A DNA stretch of 54,160 nucleotides from Streptomyces corynorhini (GTDB lineage: Bacteria; Actinomycetota; Actinomycetes; Streptomycetales; Streptomycetaceae): contig NZ_QQNA01000098.1 in the NCBI RefSeq assembly GCF_003346515.1, positions 1 to 54,160 on the forward strand, given 5' to 3'. The notes under the pieces are model-generated. The model had not been told where the DNA came from. It saw only the letters and a program-made list of their open reading frames with translations, and ran no database searches. A program made the translations under genes and the position numbers. This document shows positions 24,690-31,888 of the stretch, piece by piece (the stretch's first letter is position 1; each line of letters starts with the position of its first letter).

Positions 24690-25688
24690 ATGATCGAGGT
24701 AACGGGGCTCACCAAACGCTACGGTCGCAAGGTCGCCGTGAACGATCTCTCCTTCACGGTGAGACCCGGAGTGGTGACGGGTTTTCTGGGACCCAACGGC
24801 GCGGGCAAGTCGACGACGATGCGGATGATGCTCGATCTGGACAACCCGACGAGCGGCTCGGTCAAGATCGACGGGAAGCACTACCGGGAACTCTCCGAGC
24901 CGCTCAAGCACATCGGCGCGCTGCTGGAGGCCAAGGCCATGCACGGCGGACGCAGCGCCTACAACAATCTCCTCTGTCTCGCGCAGAGCAACCGCATTCC
25001 GGCGAGCCGGATCACCGAGGTGCTCGACATGGTCGGGCTGACATCGGTGGCGAAGGGCAAGTCGAAAGGTTTCTCCATGGGGATGGGGCAGCGGCTCGGT
25101 ATCGCGTCCGCGCTGCTCGGCGACCCCGAGATCCTGATGTTCGACGAACCGGTCAATGGTCTGGACCCGGAGGGGATCCACTGGATCCGCAATCTGATGA
25201 AGGGGCTCGCGACGGAGGGCCGTACGGTCTTCGTCTCCAGTCATCTGATGAGTGAAATGGCTCTGACGGCAGACCATTTGATCGTGATCGGGCAGGGCAG
25301 GCTGCTGGCGAACACGTCGATGGCCGACTTCATCCACGAGAATTCCCGCAGCTTCACCCGGCTGCGCTCTCCGGACCGCGAGCGGGTGAAGGACGCCCTG
25401 GACGAGGCGGGTATCACCGCGGTCGAGGGGACCGGCGGAGTGCTGGAGATCGACGGGGTGGAGCCCGAACGGCTCGGTGAGCTGGCCGCGCGCCACGGCA
25501 TCGTGCTGCACGAGCTGAGTTCCCAGCGCGCCTCGCTGGAGGAGGCGTTCATGCGGATGACGGCGGAGTCGGTCGAGTACCACGCGCACACGGGCCCGGA
25601 CGGCGGCGGGGCGCCCGCGACGGGCTGGGGTTCGCCGGGGTGGGGCACGCCCGCCGGTGGCGGGAACGACCAGGGCAAGGGGGCCTGA
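24690..25688 (+). CDS. ABC transporter ATP-binding protein (ABC-2 type export)
   Basis: A 332-residue ATPase of the drug/bacteriocin export class. Walker A GPNGAGKSTT, the signature SKGFSMGMGQRLGIA (LSGGQ replaced by SMGMG) and Walker B EILMFDEPVNGLDPEG are present. The start MIEVTGLTKRYG at 24690 is fixed by family alignment and a leaderless -10 box. A Gly/Trp-rich tail ends the protein. The permease follows two bases after the stop. It is strongly similar to the ATPase at 26645, so the two systems arose by duplication. Confidence 0.93.
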   Translation: MIEVTGLTKRYGRKVAVNDLSFTVRPGVVTGFLGPNGAGKSTTMRMMLDLDNPTSGSVKIDGKHYRELSEPLKHIGALLEAKAMHGGRSAYNNLLCLAQSNRIPASRITEVLDMVGLTSVAKGKSKGFSMGMGQRLGIASALLGDPEILMFDEPVNGLDPEGIHWIRNLMKGLATEGRTVFVSSHLMSEMALTADHLIVIGQGRLLANTSMADFIHENSRSFTRLRSPDRERVKDALDEAGITAVEGTGGVLEIDGVEPERLGELAARHGIVLHELSSQRASLEEAFMRMTAESVEYHAHTGPDGGGAPATGWGSPGWGTPAGGGNDQGKGA

Positions 25689-25690
25689 GC

Positions 25691-26470
25691 ATGGCATCGG
25701 TACCGGCGGTCCTCCAGTCGGAGTGGACCAAGATCCGTACGGTTTCCTCCACGACCTGGACCCTGATCAGCGCCCTGGTGGTGACCGTGGCCCTGGGCGC
25801 GGCGCTCTCCGCGCTGCTCAACTCGCAGTTCGGCGATCTGGGCGCGGCGCAGCAGGCCACCTTCGACCCGACGTACACCAGCTTCTCCGGGATGGTGCTC
25901 GGGCAGCTGGCGATGGTGGTCTTCGGCGTGCTGGTGGTCGGCTCCGAGTACAGCTCGGGCATGATCCGCACCTCGCTGGCCGCCGTGCCGCAGCGCGCCA
26001 CGTTCCTCTTCGGCAAGATCCTGGTGGCCGGGGTGCTGGCGCTGGCGGTCGGGCTGCTGACCGGCTTCCTGTCGTTCTTCCTCGGCCAGGCGCTGCTGGG
26101 CGACCACGGTACGGGCATCGGCGAGCCGAACGTGCTGCGCGCGGTGATCGGCAGCGGCCTGTACATGGCGCTGATCGCGGTGTTCTCGATGGGCGTCGCG
26201 GCGATGCTGCGCAGCTCGATGCTGGCGCTCGGCATCCTGATGCCGTTCTTCTTCCTGGTCTCCGGAATCCTCTCGGCGGTCCCGGGCGCCAAGGACGTCG
26301 CCCACTACTTCCCGGACCAGGCCGGATCCCGGATCATGCAGGTCGTGCCGGACGCGCTGAACTCCTCGGACCGGCCGTACGGGCCGTGGGGCGGGCTGGG
26401 GATCATGGCGCTCTGGGTGGTGGCGGCGCTGGTCGGCGGCTACCTGGTGATGCGGAAGCGGGACGCGTAG
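25691..26470 (+). CDS. ABC-2 family permease
   Basis: A 259-residue membrane protein with about six helices. It starts with the typical SEWTKIRTVSSTTWTL and has VVGSEYSSGMIRTSLAAVPQR in the first loop, as in ABC-2 permeases of the Streptomyces YhgE/NosY-like class. The ATG at 25691 follows AAGGGGG and is two bases after the ATPase stop. It pairs with the ATPase at 24690. The substrate is unknown. Confidence 0.92.
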   Translation: MASVPAVLQSEWTKIRTVSSTTWTLISALVVTVALGAALSALLNSQFGDLGAAQQATFDPTYTSFSGMVLGQLAMVVFGVLVVGSEYSSGMIRTSLAAVPQRATFLFGKILVAGVLALAVGLLTGFLSFFLGQALLGDHGTGIGEPNVLRAVIGSGLYMALIAVFSMGVAAMLRSSMLALGILMPFFFLVSGILSAVPGAKDVAHYFPDQAGSRIMQVVPDALNSSDRPYGPWGGLGIMALWVVAALVGGYLVMRKRDA

Positions 26471-26644
26471 CGCGGGCGCGCGGCGCGGCCGGCCGGGAGA
26501 CCCCGGTACGGCCGCGCGGCGACGCTCCGCCGTAACGACTTGGCCGGAACCGTCAGCGCCCGGATATCCTCCTTACTCTTACGGGGGCTTTCGGTCGGAC
26601 CCGGCCACTGCCCCGACGACCTGACCTGTCGATGGGGCTGGAGA

Positions 26645-27844
26645 ATGATCGAGGCGATCGGCCTGACCAAGCGCTACGGCGCCAAGACGGCCGTGCACAA
26701 CCTTTCCTTCCAGGTACGGCCCGGCCATGTCACCGGGTTCCTCGGTCCCAACGGCTCCGGCAAGTCGACGACGATGCGCATGATCCTCGGTCTTGACCGG
26801 CCGACCTCGGGGCATGTGAGCGTCGGCGGTCACCCGTTCCGCGCGCTGCCCAACGCGCCGCGCCAGGTCGGCGCGCTGCTCGACGCCAAGGCGGTGCACG
26901 GCGGGCGCAGCGCGCGCAACCATCTGCTGTCGCTGGCGCAGCTCTCCGGCATCCCGGCCACCAGGGTGGACGAGGTGCTCGGCGTGGTCGGTCTCCAGGA
27001 CGTCGCGCGGAAGCGGTCGAAGGGCTTCTCGCTCGGTATGGGGCAGCGGCTGGGCATCGCGGCGGCGCTGCTCGGCGACCCGCGGGTGCTGCTGTTCGAC
27101 GAGCCGGTCAACGGTCTGGACCCGGAGGGGATCCTCTGGGTGCGCAATCTGATGAAGCAGCTCGCGAACGAGGGCAGGACCGTCTTCGTCTCCTCGCACC
27201 TGATGAGCGAGATGGCGGTGACCGCCGACCATCTGATCGTGATCGGCCGGGGGCAGCTGCTGGCCGACATGAGCGTCAAGGACTTCATCTCCGCGAACTC
27301 GGCGGACTTCGCCCGCGCCCGGACCCCGGACGGCGACCCGGGGCAGCGCGAGAAGCTGGCGGCGGTGCTGACCGAGGCCGGCGGCCAGGTGCTGACCGAG
27401 CCGGGCGGTGCGCTGCGGATCACGGAGCTGACGCTGCCGCGCATCAGCGATCTCGCGTATGACGCCGGGGTACGGCTCTGGGAGCTGTCACCGCACCAGG
27501 CGTCACTGGAGGAGGCGTACATGCGGATGACGCAGAGCGCCGTGGACTATCGTTCGACGGCTGATGAACTGGCCGGTTTTGAACCCCCGCACGCGGGTTA
27601 CGGGGCGGGTTCGCAGGGGTACGTGACGCCGGTCGTGCCCGAGGTGCCGCAGCAGGGCTGGTACGCCCCGCCGCCGCCCGGACAGAACCCGTACGCCGCC
27701 GCCGCGCCCCGGGCCGCCCAGGGGGCGCCCGGAGCGCCCGCGCAGGCACCCGCACCGCCACCGGCGCACGCGCCCGCGCCCGCCACGGCCCCCGCGCCCG
27801 CCACCGGTCCCACGAAGAGCGACACCGACGAGGACGCCCGATGA
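26645..27844 (+). CDS. ABC transporter ATP-binding protein with Pro/Ala tail
   Basis: A 399-residue ATPase: Walker A GPNGSGKSTT, signature SKGFSLGMGQRLGIA, Walker B RVLLFDEPVNGLDPEG. The first 300 residues closely parallel the ATPase at 24690. The last 90 residues are a Pro/Ala/Gly/Tyr-rich low-complexity tail ending in an acidic TKSDTDEDAR. The stop overlaps the next ATG by four bases. Start at MIEAIGLTKRYG by analogy with the paralogue. Confidence 0.92.
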   Translation: MIEAIGLTKRYGAKTAVHNLSFQVRPGHVTGFLGPNGSGKSTTMRMILGLDRPTSGHVSVGGHPFRALPNAPRQVGALLDAKAVHGGRSARNHLLSLAQLSGIPATRVDEVLGVVGLQDVARKRSKGFSLGMGQRLGIAAALLGDPRVLLFDEPVNGLDPEGILWVRNLMKQLANEGRTVFVSSHLMSEMAVTADHLIVIGRGQLLADMSVKDFISANSADFARARTPDGDPGQREKLAAVLTEAGGQVLTEPGGALRITELTLPRISDLAYDAGVRLWELSPHQASLEEAYMRMTQSAVDYRSTADELAGFEPPHAGYGAGSQGYVTPVVPEVPQQGWYAPPPPGQNPYAAAAPRAAQGAPGAPAQAPAPPPAHAPAPATAPAPATGPTKSDTDEDAR

Positions 27845-28743
27845 CGACCCCGTACCAGCAGGGCCCGCGGCCCGGGTACCAGCAGGGCCCGCACTCCGGC
27901 CCCCCGCAGCCGCACGGCCACGCGCCTGGCGACGGTTCCTTCGGATACACCTCGCCGATCCCGGCCCGGCCCACTCATCTCGGCGACGCCGTGGCCTCGG
28001 AGTGGACCAAGATCCGCTCCGTGCGGTCCACCATGTGGACGCTCGGCGTGATGGTCGCGCTGATCCTGGGGATAGGGCTGCTGACCGCGGCGGCGGTCGC
28101 CGCCACGAGCGACGACGTCGGCAACGAGAACGTTCTCATTCTCGGATTCTTCGGTGTCCTGCTCGCCACCATGTGCGTGATCACGCTGGGGGTGCTGGTC
28201 ATCTCCTCCGAATACGGCACGGGCCTGATCCGTTCGACCCTGACCGCGTGCCCCAGCAGGGGCCGGGTACTGGCGGCGAAGTCGCTGGTCTTCTCCCTGG
28301 TCGTCTTCGTGGTCTCGACGGTCACCACGCTGGTCACGGGCGCGCTCCAGGTCGCCGTCCTGGACGGCCGCTCCCCCACCGGTGAGGAGTGGTTCCGTTC
28401 GACCGTGGGGGTCAGTCTCTATCTGGCGGTGCTCGGGCTGCTCTCGCTGGCGGTCGGCGGGCTGATCCGGCACTCGGCGGGCGCGATCACCGTGATGATC
28501 GGGCTGGTGCTGCTGCCGCTGGTCATGGCGATGTTCATGCTCTCGGAGTCGCTCACCTGGCTGCGCGAGGCCATGTTCACCTACAGCATCCCGGCCCAGC
28601 TGTCGGTCTTCTACGGCAGTGACGTCAGCCTCGACTCCGTCGGCTCGGGGCCGCGGGGCTGGGAGCCGCTGTGGATCATGCTCGTGGTGACGGCGGTCGC
28701 GATGGTGGGCGCGTACTTCTCGCTGGACCGGCGCGACGTCTGA
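27841..28743 (+). CDS. ABC-2 family permease with Pro/Gln-rich N-terminus
   Basis: A 300-residue permease. A 50-residue Pro/Gln/Gly N-terminal extension (QQGPRPGYQQGPH) precedes SEWTKIRSVRSTMWTL and about six helices, including VISSEYGTGLIRSTLTACPSR. It is coupled to the ATPase at 26645 by an ATGA overlap. Both partners carry disordered Pro-rich extensions that face the cytoplasm, which the first exporter pair largely lacks. Confidence 0.92.
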   Translation: MTTPYQQGPRPGYQQGPHSGPPQPHGHAPGDGSFGYTSPIPARPTHLGDAVASEWTKIRSVRSTMWTLGVMVALILGIGLLTAAAVAATSDDVGNENVLILGFFGVLLATMCVITLGVLVISSEYGTGLIRSTLTACPSRGRVLAAKSLVFSLVVFVVSTVTTLVTGALQVAVLDGRSPTGEEWFRSTVGVSLYLAVLGLLSLAVGGLIRHSAGAITVMIGLVLLPLVMAMFMLSESLTWLREAMFTYSIPAQLSVFYGSDVSLDSVGSGPRGWEPLWIMLVVTAVAMVGAYFSLDRRDV

Positions 28744-28770
28744 GCCGGTCAGGGCCGTCGGCGGACCGGC
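28744..28770. terminator. Hairpin between convergent permease and zinc-ribbon gene
   Basis: GCCGGTC (28744-28750) and GACCGGC (28764-28770) are perfect arms starting at the permease stop codon. It fills the 31-base gap between convergent genes and could stop transcription from either side. Confidence 0.5.
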
Positions 28771-28774
28771 GCCG

Positions 28775-29104
28775 TCAGTACCTCGGCCCGTTGCGGGACC
28801 GCTGCACCCGCGAGGTGCGGCGGTCCTTCGCCTTCCAGCACGCCTGGTGCCAGTGGCGCCGGTCGTCCACCCCGCCGTACTCGGGCCAGGCCACCACATG
28901 GGGCACCGAGGAGGGAATCTCCTGGTCGCACCCCGGGCAGCGGTACCGTTTGCCCGCGGCACTTGCCCCGGCCACGTGACGGACTGACCAGTTCTCGCCC
29001 TGCCATGTTTCGGATCTCTGGAAGCCGCCGTACCGCTCCCCCGTCTCCGCGGCGGGCTCGGTCGGACTCTCGCCGCCTCGGGGGCGGTTGCGGCGCGGGG
29101 ACAC
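28775..29104 (-). CDS. Small zinc-ribbon-like protein (annotated elsewhere as ATP/GTP-binding)
   Basis: A 109-residue basic protein conserved in Streptomyces. A disordered Arg/Gly N-terminus leads to WSVRHVAG, then CPGCDQEIPSSVPHVVAWPEYGGVDDRRHWHQACW, where CxxC and His/Cys residues could hold one zinc. I see no P-loop, so the common ATP/GTP-binding label has no support in the sequence. GTG 29104 is preferred because GAGG lies six bases upstream; an in-frame ATG is at 29116. Function unknown; a nucleic-acid role is plausible. Confidence 0.83.
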   Translation of the reverse strand: MSPRRNRPRGGESPTEPAAETGERYGGFQRSETWQGENWSVRHVAGASAAGKRYRCPGCDQEIPSSVPHVVAWPEYGGVDDRRHWHQACWKAKDRRTSRVQRSRNGPRY

Positions 29105-29240
29105 AGGACACCTCACGGGACAGACGGCACGATCCGCCCCAGCCTACGGCTCCCGGCACCGGGTACACGTCCCGCGCGGCGCGAATCCCCCGATACGCAG
29201 AAGGTACTTACCGGACAATCGCAAGACTTTTACGTTTGGC

Positions 29241-29255
29241 CGTGCCTTTGGCACG
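29241..29255. promoter_or_regulatory. Inverted repeat CGTGCC-TTT-GGCACG upstream of the LLM gene
   Basis: Perfect 6-bp arms with a 3-base spacer, 58-72 bases before the LLM oxidoreductase start, just after an AT-richer stretch (GACTTTTACGTTTGG). It could be an operator or a leader hairpin. Confidence 0.35.
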
Positions 29256-29312
29256 TGTCAGACGTTGTTGCCGGTAGGGGGAGTCGCGTCGGCCGCAAGG
29301 AGGCAGAAGGCG

Positions 29313-30452
29313 ATGCGTGTTGGAGCTTTTGTACTGGCCGCCCAGTTCCCGGGCCAGGGACAGGGGGAAGCCCTGCACCGGGCGGTGCGCACCACCGAGC
29401 TGGCGGAGGAGTCCGGGCTCGACTCGGTCTGGCTCGCCGAGCACCATTTCGTGCCGTACGGCGTCTGCCCGTCCGCCGTGACCCTGGCCGGGCTGCTCCT
29501 CGGCCGTACGCGACGCATCAGGGTGGGTACGGCGGTCAGCGTGTTGCCGAACGTACATCCGGTGGCGCTCGGGGAGCAGGCGGCGCTGCTGCATCTGCTG
29601 TCCGGCGGACGGTTCACGCTCGGGGTGGGCCGGGGCGGGCCCTGGGTCGACCTGGAGGTGTTCGGGACCGGCCTGAGGGCCTATGAGCGGGACTTCCCCG
29701 AGTCCCTCGGCCTGCTGCTGCGCTGGCTGCGCGAGCCGCGCGTGTCGGCCGACGGGGACCGGTTCGGCTTCCGCGAGGTCCCGGTCGTGCCCCGGCCCGA
29801 CGAGCTGCTCGCCCCGGACCCGGACGCCCGGCCGGGCACCTGCCGCGCGGTCGGCTCCGGGGAGCCGGGCCGCGCGGGCGGCAAGGACCGACCCGGCGGT
29901 ACGGACGGTAAGGACGGACCCGGCGGACCCGGCGGACCCGAGACGATCATGGCCTGCACGTCACCCACGAGCGTGAAGCTGGCCGCCGAGCACGGGCTGC
30001 CGATGCTGCTGGGGATGCACTGCGGCGACGAGGAGAAGGCGGAGATGGTCGCCCTCTGGCGTCGGCACGCGCGCGCGGCGGGCCGCCCGGCGGCGCAGAT
30101 CGAGCGGGCCGCGCACGTGTCGGCCGGGGTGGCGCAGATCGCGGACCACCAGACCGAGGCCAGGGAGACCCTGGTCAAGGCGATGCCGGGCTGGCTGCGC
30201 CAGGGGCTCGGCGCGCATGTGACCGTCGACGGCAGGGAGCGCACGATGCGCGACCCCGTCGCGTACACCGAGCTGCTGTGCGGCCTGCACCCGGTGGGGC
30301 GGCCCCGGCTGGCGGCGGACCGGCTGGCGGCGACCGCGGAGCGTACGGGCATCACCCGGTTCGCGCTGCTCGTGGAAGGCTCGGGCGATCTCGCCTCGAC
30401 GGAGGAGAACGTGCGGCGCCTGGGGGCCGACGTACTGCCGCTCCTCATCTGA
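29313..30452 (+). CDS. LLM-class flavin-dependent oxidoreductase
   Basis: A 379-residue luciferase-like monooxygenase with a TIM-barrel fold. Conserved segments include LAEESGLDSVWLAEHHFVPYG, the EHH(F) motif, VGTAVSVLPNVHPV and LHLLSGGRFTLGVGRGGP. The ATG at 29313 follows AAGGAGG. A Gly/Lys/Asp-rich insert of about 30 residues around residues 180-210 interrupts the barrel before the ETIMACTSPTSVKLAAEHGLP segment. The insert is encoded by short GC-rich repeats and looks disordered. Substrate unknown; it probably uses FMNH2 or F420. Confidence 0.92.
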   Translation: MRVGAFVLAAQFPGQGQGEALHRAVRTTELAEESGLDSVWLAEHHFVPYGVCPSAVTLAGLLLGRTRRIRVGTAVSVLPNVHPVALGEQAALLHLLSGGRFTLGVGRGGPWVDLEVFGTGLRAYERDFPESLGLLLRWLREPRVSADGDRFGFREVPVVPRPDELLAPDPDARPGTCRAVGSGEPGRAGGKDRPGGTDGKDGPGGPGGPETIMACTSPTSVKLAAEHGLPMLLGMHCGDEEKAEMVALWRRHARAAGRPAAQIERAAHVSAGVAQIADHQTEARETLVKAMPGWLRQGLGAHVTVDGRERTMRDPVAYTELLCGLHPVGRPRLAADRLAATAERTGITRFALLVEGSGDLASTEENVRRLGADVLPLLI

Positions 30453-30539
30453 CCGGGCCGGGCCGGGACCACACCCGTGACCCGGCTGCCGCTCCGGCCC
30501 CGCGACTGCTCTCACGGTATGGAGCGGCAGCAAGAGGCT

Positions 30540-30932
30540 TCAGCAGTCCCGGAGTTCGGGTGACTGGTTGAGCAGCTGGGCCCTCACCGAGGTGAAACGG
30601 GCGAGCCGCTCGTCGACCGAGGCGTCCAGTGGAAACACCGCGACACGGTGGCAGTTCTGGAATGCGAGCCGCACTCCGAAATGTCGCTGAAGAGCGCCAC
30701 GAATGGCATCACTGGCAAGCGCGCGCAGCAGCTGACCGCGTGCCTGCTCGTCCGGCGGGGGCGTCTGGTTGTCGGCGAACTGTCCACCGTCCACCTTCAG
30801 CTGAGCCACCAGAGAACTGATCATCTCCCATGCGTAGGGCAGGGAGGTCCGGACGCAGTCGACGAAAGCCGCTTCGTCGACCTCGCCTCGCTCGGCCTGA
30901 TCCAACAGCGCCGGTGAGACGTCGAGCGACAT
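30540..30932 (-). CDS. SCO5389 family protein, function unknown
   Basis: A 130-residue protein of a small actinomycete family (MSLDVSPALLDQAERGEVDEAAFVDCVRTSLPYAWEMISSLVAQL...). It has no signal peptide or membrane segment. The ATG at 30932 follows GAGGAG by six bases. It stands divergent from nucS with a 214-base gap, a linkage I recall as conserved in Streptomyces. No function can be read from the sequence. Confidence 0.85.
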   Translation of the reverse strand: MSLDVSPALLDQAERGEVDEAAFVDCVRTSLPYAWEMISSLVAQLKVDGGQFADNQTPPPDEQARGQLLRALASDAIRGALQRHFGVRLAFQNCHRVAVFPLDASVDERLARFTSVRAQLLNQSPELRDC

Positions 30933-31132
30933 GGGTTCTCCTCTCGCGACCCCGGAGAAGCCGGGGCCTTACGGGCAGGGAAGGAGGCGACGACGACGCA
31001 GCGTGCACGACCGGCGACCTCCTGCATCCACGTTAGGCGTGCCGCCCCGGCCGCACCAGGAGAATGGGACCACAACCGGCCAATAACGAACGGGGCTTCC
31101 GGGGCGAATCGCGCGGGGCGCCGACGGTCGAG

Positions 31133-31138
31133 TAGCGT
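31133..31138 (+). promoter_or_regulatory. -10 box TAGCGT for nucS
   Basis: TAGCGT fits TAnnnT and lies at -14 to -9 from the nucS ATG, predicting a leader of about two bases. No ribosome site is seen. Confidence 0.4.
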
Positions 31139-31146
31139 TGCCGACC

Positions 31147-31818
31147 ATGCGTCTCGTCATCGCCCGCTGCTCCGTCGACTACGCGGGCCGCCTCACCGCC
31201 CATCTGCCCTCCTCCCCCCGCCTCATCCTGGTCAAGGCCGACGGCAGTGTGTCGATCCACGCCGACGACCGGGCGTACAAACCGCTCAACTGGATGTCTC
31301 CGCCGTGCACGCTGAAGGAGGGTGTGGACGACGAGGCCGGCGTATGGACCGTCGTCAACAAAGCGGGCGAGAAATTGATCATCACCATGGAAGAGGTCCT
31401 GCACGACTCCTCCCATGAGCTGGGTGTCGACCCGGGCCTGATCAAGGACGGCGTGGAGGCCCACCTCCAGGAACTGCTCGCCGACCGGATCGAGACACTG
31501 GGCGAGGGCTACACCCTGATCCGCCGCGAATACCCGACGGCGATCGGCCCCGTGGACATCCTGTGCCGCGACGCGGACGGCGCGACGGTGGCCGTGGAGA
31601 TCAAGCGGCGCGGCGAGATCGACGGTGTCGAGCAGCTCACCCGCTATCTGGAACTCCTCAACCGCGACCCGCATCTGGCCCCGGTCCGTGGGGTGTTCGC
31701 GGCTCAGGAGATCAAGCCGCAGGCCCGGGTGCTGGCGACGGACCGGTCCATCGGATGCGTCGTCCTGGACTACAACGGCATGCGCGGTATCGAGGACGAC
31801 AAGCTGCGGCTGTTCTGA
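31147..31818 (+). CDS. nucS: Mismatch endonuclease NucS (EndoMS)
   Basis: A 223-residue nuclease that makes double-strand cuts at mismatches and provides the non-canonical mismatch repair of actinobacteria lacking MutS/MutL. The N-terminal DNA-binding/dimerisation domain is followed by a RecB-like nuclease core: Asp137 (GPVDILC), Glu151 and Lys153 (VAVEIKRRG). The protein ends KLRLF, a beta-clamp binding peptide. ATG 31147 (MRLVIARC) is the family start; an ATG nine bases earlier is unlikely. A strong hairpin follows the gene. Confidence 0.97.
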   Translation: MRLVIARCSVDYAGRLTAHLPSSPRLILVKADGSVSIHADDRAYKPLNWMSPPCTLKEGVDDEAGVWTVVNKAGEKLIITMEEVLHDSSHELGVDPGLIKDGVEAHLQELLADRIETLGEGYTLIRREYPTAIGPVDILCRDADGATVAVEIKRRGEIDGVEQLTRYLELLNRDPHLAPVRGVFAAQEIKPQARVLATDRSIGCVVLDYNGMRGIEDDKLRLF

Positions 31819-31848
31819 GAGCCCGTCGGCACCACGGACCACAGCGAA

Positions 31849-31870
31849 GGGCGGCCCCGCGGGGCCGCCC
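31849..31870. terminator. Terminator hairpin between convergent nucS and the STAND ATPase
   Basis: GGGCGGCCCC (31849-31858) and GGGGCCGCCC (31861-31870) pair perfectly around a 2-base gap, followed by CTTT. It lies 31 bases after the nucS stop and 19 bases before the stop of the convergent gene. Confidence 0.8.
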
Positions 31871-31888
31871 CTTTCGCGTACGGCGCGA

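Noticed and set aside
28775..29104. ATP/GTP-binding function often given to this small protein
   Set aside because: No P-loop or other nucleotide motif is present; the visible signature is a CxxC plus His/Cys cluster.
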